From Schizophyllum amplum (taxonomy: Eukaryota > Basidiomycota > Agaricomycetes > Agaricales > Schizophyllaceae), in NCBI GenBank assembly GCA_007026445.1, contig VDMD01000041.1, positions 1-64,000 on the forward strand: a DNA stretch of 64,000 nucleotides. Reading direction: 5' to 3'. The notes below the pieces were generated by a model. The model did no database searches, had not been told where the DNA came from, and saw only the letters and a list, made by a program, of their open reading frames with translations. The first letter of the stretch is position 1. Each line of letters starts with the position of its first letter. Below are positions 33,561-44,268 of this stretch, piece after piece. Made by a program: the position numbers and the translations under genes.

Positions 33561-34754
33561 ATGCCAGCCCTCCGAGTCCATTGTCCTATTTGCCTCGAGG
33601 ACCGCTCCCTCGCAGATATCCGTGTCCTGCACTGTGGTGAGTGCGTCTGTGAGGTCATGCTTCTATGTTAGCCTGCCGTCTCGAGTCACAGCGTCGCTGC
33701 TCGCCTGACACTGTCGACCCGTTCGACGAGGCGTAACCACGGTCTGCTACCGATAACCTCTACGTTGTCCCTACATCCACATTGACTCCTGCTGACGGCT
33801 TTCGAATTTCCAGGTCACACGTTTTGCAGCTCTTGCATCAACGCTTGTCCTTCAAGCGCGCGAGGCAGCATGACATGTCCCAACTGCCGCAATACGCAGA
33901 CATCGGTACTCTTCCCGAGGGTGTTCATCGACATACGACGCGTACGACGCGCCGATGAACAGTCCGTCGACAGGGACGACAGCGTCCGCCGCATGCGTCA
34001 GCAACTGGAGCGCATTCAAGCCGAGCTCGACGCCGAGAAGACAGCGCGGAATCTTACGAACGCAGAGCTACAGCTCGCGCGCCAAGAGCGTGACATCGCC
34101 CGAGCAGAACGGGACACTGTCATCACCGAGCGCGAGTCCAACATATATGTCCGCGAAGCGGCGCGCTCCGAACGAGACGCTGCTTTTCGCGCGCTCGAGG
34201 CTGCCATGCACGACCGCGAAACTGCAATCGGGGAGCGCGACGCTGCTGTTCGCGATCGCGACGCTGCTATTCGCGATCGCGACGCCGCCGTCGACGAGCG
34301 CGAATCTGTCTGCATCCAGCTGGACATAGCGTGCGCTGAGCGGAACATGGTGTACGCCGAGCGCAAAACGTGCGAGAAATGCCACCCCGCCGCGTCGAAG
34401 CGCAAAAATTTCGTGCCCTTCAGTGGTATGCAATGGAACGCTCGCTCTTCAAGGTCGGAATCGGACAGCCCTCACGCGTACGCTCTCGTCACATCGGAAC
34501 GTGACGCCGCTCTCAAACAACGCGACCGTGTCCGCATCGAACTTCAAGCTGCCCTCGCTGAACGTGACTCTGCCCTCGCTGAACGCGACTCTGTCCGCGC
34601 AGAGCTTGGCATGGCCCGCACTGAGCTACGCGCGTCTCGTACCGAACTGGATGCCGTCCGCGGCGTCCCACCGGACACTGCCCACGTCCTACCCGATATA
34701 TCCCGTCGCGGACGTGACGCTGGACACTCTGAGGGTCCATCTCAACGGTTCTAG
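33561..34754 (+). CDS. RING-finger coiled-coil protein 4
   Basis: Two exons, 33561-33636 and 33814-34754, separated by a comparatively long 177-bp intron, encode 338 residues. The C3HC4 RING is complete: C-P-I-C, LHCGHTFCSSC, C-P-N-C. From about residue 70 to 190 and again at 240-310 the protein is almost pure charged heptads with recurring R-D and E-R-D units, such as GERDAAVRDRDAAIRDRD and LAERDSALAERDS, predicting a long coiled coil or single alpha-helix. The DNA beneath the first block repeats in 21-base units (34238-34258, 34259-34279, 34280-34300), so the helix has grown by in-frame tandem duplication. The RING intron is at the shared Cys/His junction. Likely E3 ligase; substrate unknown. 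Confidence 0.85.
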
Positions 34755-35620
34755 GACGCAAAAACAGCTTATCCGACTTGAATTTGCTGCTTCTCCGCCC
34801 AAACTGCTTCTCGAGATCAAGCTACTTACTGACAAGAACCTCTTCGCCGATACCTCGCCTCCCCGCCACCACCTCGTACGCTCTCGCGATACACTCTCAT
34901 GTTGCCCTCAAGACCCTCTCACGCTGCCCTCACGACCCTCTCACGCTGCCCTCGCGACCCTCTCTACCCCACTCTCACGATGAACTCACGCGCGAGTCCC
35001 ATGATCCACTCCTGCATCGCCCTCACAATGAATTTCTGCGCTGCCCTCAACTTAAGCAGGCTCACTCAGTCCTTTTTGTCCCGGCTGTCTTGTACTTTAC
35101 GCACCACTGCTCCCCACACTCCTTCCATTCCCTACCATGCATCGCCGTGCATGTATACAGTACTGGATCATTAGCTGAACTACATGTCCGCCTCTCTTTA
35201 CTAGTACCTACTCAGATCCACGTCGCTGATTTCACGGTTCCGAAGTTGTCTGTCTGTCCATCCAGAGGTTTTTTTCCCATCTTTTCCATGCATGTGTCCG
35301 CGCAGGAATTTCAGGCTTCAACGGTACGTATCCCTCTATCGCGCCTGACTCCGATTTCTCAATTGCGCCTGACTCCCACCTCAAAGAAGCGGCGCGTACA
35401 AGTACACTTCTATGATATCTGATGCATGTGCGGGGTTGGGTATAAAATGCTTGGTTCTAAGCTGGAAACGCCGTCTAATCTGGAAACGCCGTCCTCTCGT
35501 GCAGCTCCCTGTCCACGGTCTCCGCTGTCCTCGATGTCCCCTGTCCACGATTCCCCTGCCCGTAATTTCTCTGCCCAGAATCCGCCGGTCCTCTCTTACT
35601 CTAACCTGAGGGTCATGTCC
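34755..35620. other. intergenic, with short tandem repeat, no gene recognised
   Basis: A 22-base unit (ACGCTGCCCTCACGACCCTC plus TC) occurs three times at 34899-34964, with looser copies after it. Open frames here have no recognisable domain. The region is the shared 3' flank of RING gene 4 and the potassium channel gene. Confidence 0.55.
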
Positions 35621-38544
35621 TCACTCCGCACTCCCAGCCCGCTCCTTCCCCTTCCCCGTCTCCCGGTCCTCCCACAGCTGTCTATCCTCCAACAGCTGTC
35701 TATCCTCCAACAACCGCTCCAGCAACCGCGTCTGCCGCTCCACGACCCCCCTGAGCTCGCCGACCTGCGTGGCGAGGTGGGCGAGGGTGGCGCTGGTGGG
35801 AGATGTGTCAGTCCAGGGTAGGGAACGTATCAGTCGAGGGTAGGGAACGTAGCAGTCGAGGGCAGAGAACGTATCAGTCCAGGGTAGAGAACGTATCAGT
35901 CCAGGGTAGGGAACGTATCAGTCGAGGGTCGAAAACGTGTCAGTCGAGGGTGGAAGATGCGTCAGTCGAGGGTAGGAAATGCATCAGTCGAGGGAGATAT
36001 ACGAAGAGGACAGGCAAGGAAAGGAAGGGAGGTACTGGCGCTGAGAAAGTATGAACGGCAGGATATGGAAGGAACAGCATATAAGATATGAAAGAAATAT
36101 AAGTCGACACGTACCCATCACCTTCTCTCTTCTCTCTCCCTCCTCCTCTCCCAGCTGACCGCTCTGGTGGTCGCAGTGTGCCGTTGTCCGCCCGCGTCCG
36201 CCCAAGCAGGGTATCAATCACGTCGTCCCGTTGGCGCGCGTCGTCCCGTTGCCGTGAGTCGTCCTGTGAGTTCATATAATCATCCCCACGTCCCCCAAAC
36301 GCGTCTCCCCGCCTGGTAAACGAATGCCCGAACAAGGGCTCTGCGGGCGAGTCGAGCGGATCGTAGTGGTCGTGGGGGCCGTAATGGTCGTGCGGGTTGT
36401 AGTGCTCGTGGGGCTGGGTGGGGCAGGGTTAGTTGACGTGGGTGTAGTAGAAGAGAGGACAAATGAGGTGAGGTGTGAGGTGAGGATGTAGAGGTAAGAG
36501 GATATAGAAGAGAGGAGAGGGGATGGGACAGTCGAGGGAATGGGACAGTCGAGGGGATGGGATGGGGTGGAGAGATGATCGTAATCAGAGAGAGGATGGG
36601 AGTCGCAGATAGGATGATCAGTTGAGGGAATGTTGGGCAGGCGAAAGGGAATGGTGGTCAATCGAGGGAAGACGTGATACAGACGGACGGAGGAACAAAA
36701 GCACAAACCACTCACCCCATCCCGCCCCTCCCCAAACCCCTCCCGCCCATTCAAAAACCCCTCCCGGCCCGCCATCCGCTCCCACACGAGGCTGAACTCG
36801 CGCCCGAGGACGAAGGAGGGGAGCGCGATGAGGAGGAGGCTGTGGAGGGTGGGTGAAGTTAGTGTTTCGGTTTGTTGGGAGAGAGGGTGGTGTTAGTTGG
36901 TGGAGAGAGAGTGAGGGAGAGTGAGTGAGGGCGAGGTGGGAGAAGTGGGTGCGTGAGAGGTGTGTGAGTGAGAGGAGACGGTGAGAGGAGAGGGCGAGTC
37001 GGTGGGTGGTTGGGTGCGAGGAGTAGAGGAGGGCAGGAGAAATGGGTGGGTGCAAAGAGAGTGGTGTGAGGAGAGTGAGAGTGCGTATGAGAGGAGGAGA
37101 ATGCGAGGAGTGGAGGAGAATGCGAGGAGTGGAGGAGAATGCGAGGAGTGGAGGAGAATGCGAGTGAGTGAGTGAGTATGCAACTGAGCGCGTGGGCTAA
37201 ACCAGACACGAAGAGCCGCAGGTCCCAGACTAGCACTCACCCAAACACCAGCAGCGGCAGCGTCACGAGGCGGCCCAGGAAGGAGCGCGGCGTGATCTCG
37301 CCGTAGCCGACGGTGGTTATGGCTGGTTGTATGTTTTTGTGGTTGTGGGCAAGCGTTGGGAGGAGGGGACATCGGGAGGAGTGAGCGGGAGAAAGAGAAC
37401 ACGAGTCAGGAAAGGAAGGAGAGAGCACGAGACAGGAAGGAGAAAGCACAAGTCAGCAGGTGAGAGAGAAACAAAAGAGACAGACTACGCACTGACAATG
37501 ACGAACCAGGCGGCGGCGGGGATGGACTAGGTGCATGTATGCGTTAGTGAGGTTCGGGAGGTTGGGTAGATTGATCGATTCGATGGGTTATTAGAGGCAT
37601 GGGGTGGAAAGGGGGAAAAGGCCGACGCCAACTGACCGAAGCATAATGGTTCCCTCCCCTCGACAAGAACATACACATCGGAGCAAAGCACTCACCGCAA
37701 ACTGACTCGGATCGCCATCTGTATTCACGAAGGTTTCGAGGATGGGATCCCAGACGCCGCGTTCGGCGAAGTATCTGAGGGGTGAGGGTCAGCGTCGAGA
37801 GGAACTGGGATTGGCACGCATATACTCACAACAACGTACTGAACACGGTGAGGACCATGACGACGAAGAAGGCGATGGCTAGCAGGGCGTGCTGGCTGCG
37901 GCGGACGCTGAGGTACATTACCTCGATAGTCAAGAGGACGACGGAGTTGTAGCGGAAGGGCTTGAAGACGCGCAGGAGTCTGAACATGCGGAGGATGGAG
38001 AAGCGGAAGAGGATGGAGGTGTCCTGCTGGAGGGCGATCTCGATGTAGTAGGGGAAGACGGCGAGGGCGTCGAGGATGGCGAAGAAGGCTGGGAGTAAGG
38101 ATGGTGAGCATGCAGATGGACGCGGTACACGGTCGACTCACAGAACAGCCACTTCATCAGACCGCGCCAGGTGGTGCTATGTGCAACGCAGCGCGCGACG
38201 TATTCTGCGGTGAAGAGCGCGACCAGCGCGCTCTCGAGCCCGAACCAGACGGCGGGGCCGACGGAGTGGAAGGCGGGGACAGTCTCAAGCACGGTGACGA
38301 GGGCGGAGAAGACGATGAGGGCGGTGATGAACACGTGCATGAGAAACGCGGCGGGGGACGACGTCGGGACCTCGAGCAGCAGGTAGATCGTTCGCCGCCA
38401 TGCCGGGCGCACGGCGAACGCGGGCGGGGACGCCGGCCGCGACGCGTGCACGGCGGGGGAGGGCGGCAGCGGCTGCGTGTACGGCGCATTCAGGTCGTAC
38501 GCCTGGTTGTGGTCGGTGAGCTCGATGTGCTCCGAGTTGCTCAT
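35621..38544 (-). CDS. voltage-gated potassium channel, six-helix type
   Basis: Eight exons on the minus strand: 38142-38544, 37830-38088, 37696-37774, 37493-37526, 37241-37322, 36716-36839, 36115-36413 and 35621-35792; 483 residues. A cytosolic N-terminus precedes S1 (FLMHVFITALIVFSALVTVL) and S2. S4 carries regularly spaced Arg (RFSILRMFRLLRVFKPFR), S5 reads ALLAIAFFVVMVLTVF, and the pore filter T-T-V-G-Y-G (residues 261-266) is the potassium-selective signature. S6 follows as LLLIALPSFVLGREFSLVWE. The C-tail has a His-rich stretch (HEHYNPHDHYGPHDHYDP) and ends in a coiled coil (RQTRLLERLLEDRQLLEDRQ) suited to tetramer assembly. Introns 3 to 7 are long for this genome (169-401 bp) and filled with simple repeats. 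It should conduct K+ across the plasma or vacuolar membrane in response to voltage. Confidence 0.92.
35805..36002 (+). repeat. minisatellite, 22-bp unit, nine copies, inside an intron
   Basis: Nine head-to-tail copies of a 22-base unit (GTATCAGTCGAGGGTAGGGA plus AC, with variants) fill most of the last intron (35793-36114) of the potassium channel gene. The core CAGTCGAGGG also occurs several times in the preceding intron at about 36530-36670, in looser spacing. Confidence 0.92.
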
Positions 38545-38643
38545 GACCGCCCGCTTGATGCCCGTTCGATCGCGACGCGTCCCCGATCAGTGACTTGTCT
38601 CCTGCCGTCATCCTCGCTGCTCGCGTTACCCCCCTCCATAGCA

Positions 38644-39189
38644 ATGCTCAACGACTGGGACATCGCTCGTGACTCCGCTGCCAGTTCCCTCACACGACCC
38701 TTGCACAACATCCCCTTCGCCGCCATCGACCTCCTCAACGAACGCGCGCACCTGTAAAGTCCAGCACCTCTACCGCCACGACCTCGAGGCCTTCATCTGG
38801 GTCCTTGTCTGGGTCGTATTCTGCTACGACGACGAGAGGAAGCTTGACCACACCAGCATAAATCCCAGCCTCAAAGCTTGGTGTACAGGTTCTTATGCGG
38901 CGTGCCGCATAGAGAAACGCGACTTCGCCGCTGACCGCCCCGGACCTCCCTCTTCATCCTGGGCGTCGGAGCACCGTCGCCTCATAGAGGACTTGTTGTA
39001 CAAAGTATATGAGGCTGACGCGCTCAGAGCCCTCTCTCGCCAGAGAACAAAAGGGGACGCGAACAGGCGAAGGAGGAGGTTGACCATCCAGAGCACCCTT
39101 GCCAAGAGCATCTGATGATCATCCGCGATATCGTCAACGAAGAAAGCGGGCTGGCTCACCTGCAAGCTCTGGCCTTCGGACGTCGTTAA
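38644..39189 (+). pseudogene. FunK1 kinase C-lobe relic 1
   Basis: The match to the intact FunK1 kinase begins at its DFG-equivalent motif: MLNDWDIARD here, AVLNDWDLAVD in the intact gene. It continues through IPFAAIDLL, VQHLYRHDLEAFIWVLVW, ERKLDHTSINPSLKAW and IVNEESGLAHLQAL. Frame changes once near 38755 (after NERAHL) and again near 39050, so it is not translatable as a unit. No N-lobe is present upstream: 100 bases before it is the start codon of the potassium channel on the other strand. Remaining function is unlikely. Confidence 0.8.
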
Positions 39190-39428
39190 TCATCATCTGC
39201 TTAGCCAATGCACACTGACCTAGATCCATCCTGCGCCTTTCAAGGCTGTTCCTTGCGCCACATCAAGGTGCTTCTCCCAAATTCTGTCACGCCTCAATGT
39301 CCTCTGAACAATGGCGGGCAGCGAACAATGGGCCCAAAGTTCACCGGTTTGATTCCCGATAGCTCCTATAACCCGCCACCATTGCCGCGCGTTGCCCTAA
39401 TCTTCCTTAGCGTTGCCCGGCAGGAGCC

Positions 39429-40629
39429 ATGATCAAGATCATCGTTGCTTACTGTGCCGTCTGTCTCGACTACCACTTGCTGACGCTAATCGAGTTCTTC
39501 CCCTGCGGTGCGTCAACTTTTCTCGAGCGATTCTCAAGACTAGGAGCACACGGCTCGCGCGAGGACGTCGACGCTGACAATGTCCTCAGGCCACGGTTAT
39601 TGCCCCACCTGCCGTCCAAACCTCGCCATCAACGCCACCCACCAAGAATGCGGGATCTGTCGCAGTGTACACCCAGCGGGCAGTGCTACGCGTATATACA
39701 TCGACGTGCGTGTCGTGCTGCAGGGTGCAGACGATACCGCGCAGGAGAATTCAGAGTCTGCAGGACAAGACGCCACAAACACCCAAGGCGCCCCCAGCAT
39801 CGACCTGAGCGAATCTGGCAGTGCTGAGAGCGACACCACCTTGGTGGCCGGTCTTTCGTTATCCCCTGTCGCGGACTATGTTCATAGGGGCGTTGTGCTA
39901 GAGCTGATACGCCAAATTTCGCGACCGCGCGATGCGAACGCACGGATGAACGACCTCAACGCGCAGTTGAACTCGGAAAATATGCATTTGCTCGACCAGA
40001 TCGAGGATCTGGAACGCGACAGGGAAGGACTGCGCCGTCGAAAAATTGGTCTAGAGGGTGCGCTCATCGAGCTCCAGAACGTGAACTCACGGCTTCGGAA
40101 CGAGAAATCACGGCTAGAAGAGGCCAGAAATGCTGCACTCGATGAGAACCGGCGGCTGCGAGACGAGCTCGGGCGGGCGGACGACCAGATCAACGAGTTA
40201 CACCGGGAAAATATGAAGGTAACGTTAGATTACGAGTTGCTGGCTGCCAGTCACAGAAGACTCCGCCACGAACGCACGAGCAACGACGGCTCCGCTCGCG
40301 ACGACGCAGTGCTCGCCACAATCTCCGCCCTGCAAGCAGATAAAGACCGGCTGGAAGCAGAGAGAGATGACCTACGGTCTGCGCTCGCGCGCGCGAACGG
40401 CGCGGTGGCCCAGTATGACCAAGCAAACTCTGAGCTCTCGCAGCTGCGGAGTCGATCTCGACATGCTGGCGCAGACCCTCTCGCCGTGGTCAGCAGAGGC
40501 ACCCCGGCTCCGCGCATCTCGGTTTCGGCCTCGCTACCTGTTCACCCATTGACACCTTACTCTTATCCGCGCGGCCCTCGTCCAATGCCGTCCGGGGCGT
40601 CACGTCCTCGACAGTCAAGCACAGGATGA
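39429..40629 (+). CDS. RING-finger coiled-coil protein 5
   Basis: Two exons, 39429-39507 and 39590-40629, encode 372 residues. The RING is C-A-V-C, FPCGHGYCPTC, C-G-I-C with all ligands, though the loop before the last pair is short. A Ser/Asp-rich linker leads into a long predicted coiled coil (about 150-315), for example LRNEKSRLEEARNAALDENR, and a Pro/Arg-rich tail. The intron splits the Gly codon between the third Cys and His as in RING genes 1, 3 and 4. Probable ubiquitin ligase; substrate unknown. It follows the FunK1 C-lobe relic by 240 bases. Confidence 0.84.
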
Positions 40630-41187
40630 AGAAGCATGTGGATCCTGGTCTTCAAGACCCTCAACTGTGCCTCAATACAGTCCGCTTGCTTCGTGCTATC
40701 TGAGTACGACGTAGTACGTATCCAATACCAGTTTGTTTGTTTTTTGTGACTTTACACAAATCAGTGGGATGTTCACGATAGTTCTGGGGAGTCCTGCGCC
40801 TTCAAACTCGCTAGATAGCCGCGAATCATACGGGGCCCCCGTAACATGGGCGAGGCACATCGTGATAGGCTAAGGAATGCTCTACACACGACCTCTGGGG
40901 CAGCAGTACTGAGGAGGCGCCCAACTCTGCCATGAGCCACAAAATGTGCACGTCGGCGCTCTGTGATCAATTGCTCACCGCTGATTGTTTCGAGTTTTTT
41001 GTTCCAGCGTGTCTGAAGAATGACATACATACACCATCTGAGAATGAAGTGCAGCCAGGGTGAAAAAAAAACGGCGGTGTACGTAGTACTATGTAGTAGG
41101 CTTTCCTGGTCAGTCAGATTCATTTGCCAGTGCCACGCGATGCAATCAATTGAACGTCGGTCCGGATTCCGGAAGATCTGGGCGACC
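40630..41187. other. intergenic, no gene recognised
   Basis: Sequence around 40790-40830 (GCCTTCAAACTCGCTAGATA) resembles 44680-44712 in the same orientation, hinting at an older shared repeat in which the 871-bp elements or kinase copies are embedded. Otherwise nothing recognised. Confidence 0.4.
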
Positions 41188-41194
41188 CGCCGAC

Positions 41195-42065
41195 TACGGT
41201 AAGCCGGAGCTGCACGGCAGAAATCGCGTTTGACCGGCCGTGATGGCAAGATCAAGGGATCGAATCCGCGTGCGCGCCGACTTTTGAAAGTACTTTCCTT
41301 GGCTTTTTCTGGCCAGGACAGCCCCAAGTGCCCTCCCTGCAGCCCCTAATTGACGGTAAAAGGTTGAAATTCGCTGAGATAGGCTCAGAAACATCGAATC
41401 CGAGGTCGGAAGAGGTCTCGGCAAGTGCCGAAACAGCGTGCCCTGCGGCGGATGCCGATAAGTCACGCGATACGATGTTGAAGTTACTATAGTTAGTCGC
41501 AACCACGAGAAGCATACTTTTGCAGAGGCGCGTGTGGCTGCGCACTTCTCATAACTTTTGACTTTACTTACGGGACTAGCACGCATTAATGCTTGTATCT
41601 GGGCTACAGAGACGGCTCTAAATAGATATCGACTTCAATCTACCATGTAGACCCATCCGAGGCCTTACTGCTATACATTGTAGCTCAAGCTCTTCAATAA
41701 GTGATTCAGACAGATACTAGTGCCCTCAAGGATGTCCTATGCTAAGAAGAGACCACTTCGCGTGTCCAACAAGGCAGGATTGCTACCGTGGGAAACACCT
41801 TCCTCAGAGATCAGCAAGCCGACGTCGTCTCGGCGTTTGCCGAGATTCCTTCGACCTCGGATTCGACGTTTCTGAGCCTATCTCAGCGAATTTCAACCTT
41901 TTACCGTCAATTAGGGGCTGCAGGGAGGGCACTTGGGGCTGTCCTGGCCAGAAAAAGCCAAGGAAAGTACTTTCAAAAGTCGGCGCGCACGCGGATTCGA
42001 TCCCTTGATCTTGCCATCACGGTCGGTCAAACGCGATTTCTGCCGTGCAGCTCCGGCTTACCGTA
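41195..42065 (+). mobile_element. 871-bp terminal-inverted-repeat element, copy 1
   Basis: The element starts TACGGTAAGCCGG and ends with its reverse complement. The terminal inverted repeats are about 235 bp and almost perfect (41195-41430 against 41830-42065), enclosing about 400 bp. It is flanked by the 7-base direct repeat CGCCGAC (41188-41194 and 42066-42072), a target-site duplication. No frame encodes a recognisable transposase, so it is a non-autonomous DNA transposon. Copy 2 at 46323 has exactly the same length and appears identical by eye, so both moved recently. The superfamily cannot be named from the ends alone; 7-base duplications are uncommon. Confidence 0.93.
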
Positions 42066-42145
42066 CGCCGACCTTGTTGCGCCGACCCCTCACCCCATCC
42101 GCACCATGAACATGCGCACTGCACACGTTGACACTGACACTGACC

Positions 42146-42919
42146 ATGCAGGCCATCTTGTGCGCGGTGCTGAACGACTGGGACCTCGCCGACACCGATG
42201 CGTATCCTGATACTCCCTCGCCTCCTTCCAGCGCCTTCACCCCTACCATCTCCCCACCACACTCCCCTCTCGTCACGCGGCCCTTGCACACCATCCCCTT
42301 TGCCTCCATCGACCTCCTCGATGCCGTTGATCGCGGCCGCGGCGGCAAGGTCCGCCACCTCTACCGCTACGACCTCGAAGCCCTCGTCTGGGTCCTCACC
42401 TGGACAGTGTGCTGCTACGAAAACGGCATGCGGCGCCAGCCACTACCTCCCTACATGCGAAAATGGGTCTCTGTGCGCCGTCCAGATCGCATACGCCGGT
42501 TGAATGAAACATGGGTCGACGCCGACCCTCACAGTTGCAGTCTTGCTAAGGACGACTTTATCCGCACGTTCCCAGAGCAAGTCCCTCACGAGACGTGGAC
42601 GCCGGGACACAAACTCGCTATACTGCTCCTGGATAACATGTCCTGGCTTCAGTACCAGCGACAAACCGATCGAAGACTCGGTCGCATTGATGCTGACTTT
42701 CGCCAGCTGATGGCGCAAAAAAAGTTCCATGAACTGTACTTGAGGATCATATCGCGTGAGGAGCCCGAGGAGCCTGACGAGCCGCTGGCGTGTTGGAGGG
42801 CACTTTGGGTGAGCGTGCGGGACGTGATTGAGGAATATACAAAGGACATCGTGACGGGGGATACAGATATGGAGTTCGTGCTGGGACAGATCTCGGGAAT
42901 GGAGGACGCCTTGGAGTGA
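42146..42919 (+). CDS. FunK1 kinase C-lobe fragment 2, open reading frame
   Basis: A single open frame of 257 residues from the ATG at 42146 corresponds only to the C-terminal half of FunK1: CAVLNDWDLADTD (DFG-equivalent), VTRPLHTIPFASIDLL, VRHLYRYDLEALVWVLTW and the C-terminal helices ending in DTDMEFVLGQISG. The ATP-binding lobe and the H-K-D catalytic loop are absent, so it cannot be a kinase by itself. The frame is intact, so a protein could be made, perhaps as a scaffold or decoy. The 871-bp element ends 80 bases upstream; the N-lobe is not found on the far side of that element either, so the element did not split the gene. Confidence 0.65.
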   Translation: MQAILCAVLNDWDLADTDAYPDTPSPPSSAFTPTISPPHSPLVTRPLHTIPFASIDLLDAVDRGRGGKVRHLYRYDLEALVWVLTWTVCCYENGMRRQPLPPYMRKWVSVRRPDRIRRLNETWVDADPHSCSLAKDDFIRTFPEQVPHETWTPGHKLAILLLDNMSWLQYQRQTDRRLGRIDADFRQLMAQKKFHELYLRIISREEPEEPDEPLACWRALWVSVRDVIEEYTKDIVTGDTDMEFVLGQISGMEDALE

Positions 42920-43524
42920 TGCGCAGGGGGTAGGACGAGAGACACATGCAAGTTGGGGGCCAGACAGACGACATGCGCAGGAGGTTGGGCGATTGAGCAC
43001 TGGGGCGCGGGATGCTTGGTACCCAGGGATCTGGACGGAAGGCATGCAGGTGGCTAAACGAGTGACGCGAGGGGGGCTGGACGGCGAGTAACGCAAGACC
43101 GTTTTTGACAGGAGAAAAAATAAGTACGTAATTACTGGCACTATCTTGCGATCTCATCTGAACAGGAGGAGCACACGAACAGGCAGGAGCATGCTGGGAA
43201 CACGCTGGGAACACGCCGCTCGCGCGCGTTCAGTATAAACATCGTACAATCACGCCGTAGCCTCATTCATCGTGGCATTGGCGCAGGCCGTATTCAACGA
43301 GTCTCGTCGCTCGCCGAGACGCCGTCGCAAGCGCACAAGGACCATTGAAGGGTATGTGGATATCGGTCACCAGTCGTACACATCCTCCTTCTGACCATCA
43401 CCTTCTTCCCTGTCGTCACCGTCTTCTCTAGCTTCACCGTCTTCCGTAGCTTCCCCTCACCCGCGAACACACGGCCGAACCGTTACATGCTCTTCTTCCA
43501 AAAAGCCCTCGGCTTTTTCTGACA
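42920..43524. other. spacer between tandem FunK1 C-lobe copies
   Basis: No gene recognised. The stretch at about 43180-43265 is homologous to about 44335-44450, downstream of the next copy (shared CGCTGGGAACACG and GTAGCCT blocks), showing that the duplication unit included 3' flanking DNA. Confidence 0.55.
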
Positions 43525-44268
43525 ATGCTGAACGACTGGGATCTCGCCGAAACCGACGTCCTTAGTGATGTTAACCTTTCGCCGCCTCCTTCCAATTCCC
43601 GAAGACCACCCGGCACGCCCGAATCCCTTGCAGCATCCACACCCCCAACACGTTCCGCCTCCATCCACTTCACACGCCCCTTGCACCCCATCCCCTTCGC
43701 AGCCATCGACCTCCTCAAAGACAGTGGACAGCGCAACGAGATCCACCACCTCTACCGCCACGACCTCGAAGCCCTCGTCTGGGTCCTCGTCTGGATGGTG
43801 TGTTGCTACGAGGACGGCACTCGTCGCGAGCCCTTACCTACCTACATGCGGGAATGGGTCTCTGTACTTCGTCCCGATCCCATCCGCTGGTGGACCACCA
43901 CCTGGGTTGCCGCCAACCCTCACGCGTGCAGGATTGCCAAGCACGATCTTCTCTACGAGTTCTCAGAGCAAATCCGTTGCGAGACGTGGACGCAGGGACA
44001 CATACTCGCATTGCTCCTCCTGGTCGGCTTGCACACTCTTCAAACACAGCGGTTCTGCAATCGAATGGAATAACAGGCGGCGCTTAAACGTTCCCGTAAA
44101 CTAGATTCGGCAGCATCCGAAGGAAACGTATTGCCCGAGGAGCCTGACGAACCTCGTGCTTTCTGGGGCGCGCTTTGGGGGAGCGTGCGCGACGCTATCG
44201 CGCGGTCTACAAAGCCCAAGGGTGATCCAGATTGGGAGTTCGTGCTGGGGTTGGCCTCGGGAGGATGA
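43525..44268 (+). pseudogene. FunK1 kinase C-lobe fragment 3, one nonsense codon
   Basis: Begins MLNDWDLAETD at the DFG-equivalent motif and runs through FTRPLHPIPFAAIDLL, HHLYRHDLEALVWVLVW and WVAANPHACRIAKHDLL. A TAA at 44071-44073 interrupts it, yet the same frame continues to match beyond (PEEPDEPRAFWGALWGSVRD, DPDWEFVLGLASGG) to a TGA at 44266-44268. Apart from a short indel-rich stretch around the stop it is colinear with fragment 2. A truncated 182-residue product could be made. Confidence 0.78.

Noticed and set aside
36890..37180. CRISPR-like or centromere-like array in the GAGTG-rich stretch
   Set aside because: Repeats are short, irregular and lie inside a eukaryotic intron; no spacer-repeat regularity.
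35100..39200. Plus-strand frames over the potassium channel locus
   Set aside because: They are complements of the channel exons and of its repeat-filled introns; the minus-strand model explains the region fully.
41267..41277. tRNA-like B-box (GGATCGAATCC) within both arms of the 871-bp elements, suggesting a SINE or pol III promoter
   Set aside because: There is no A-box at a workable distance, no tRNA fold around it, and the element has long terminal inverted repeats and 7-bp duplications, which fit a DNA transposon and not a SINE.
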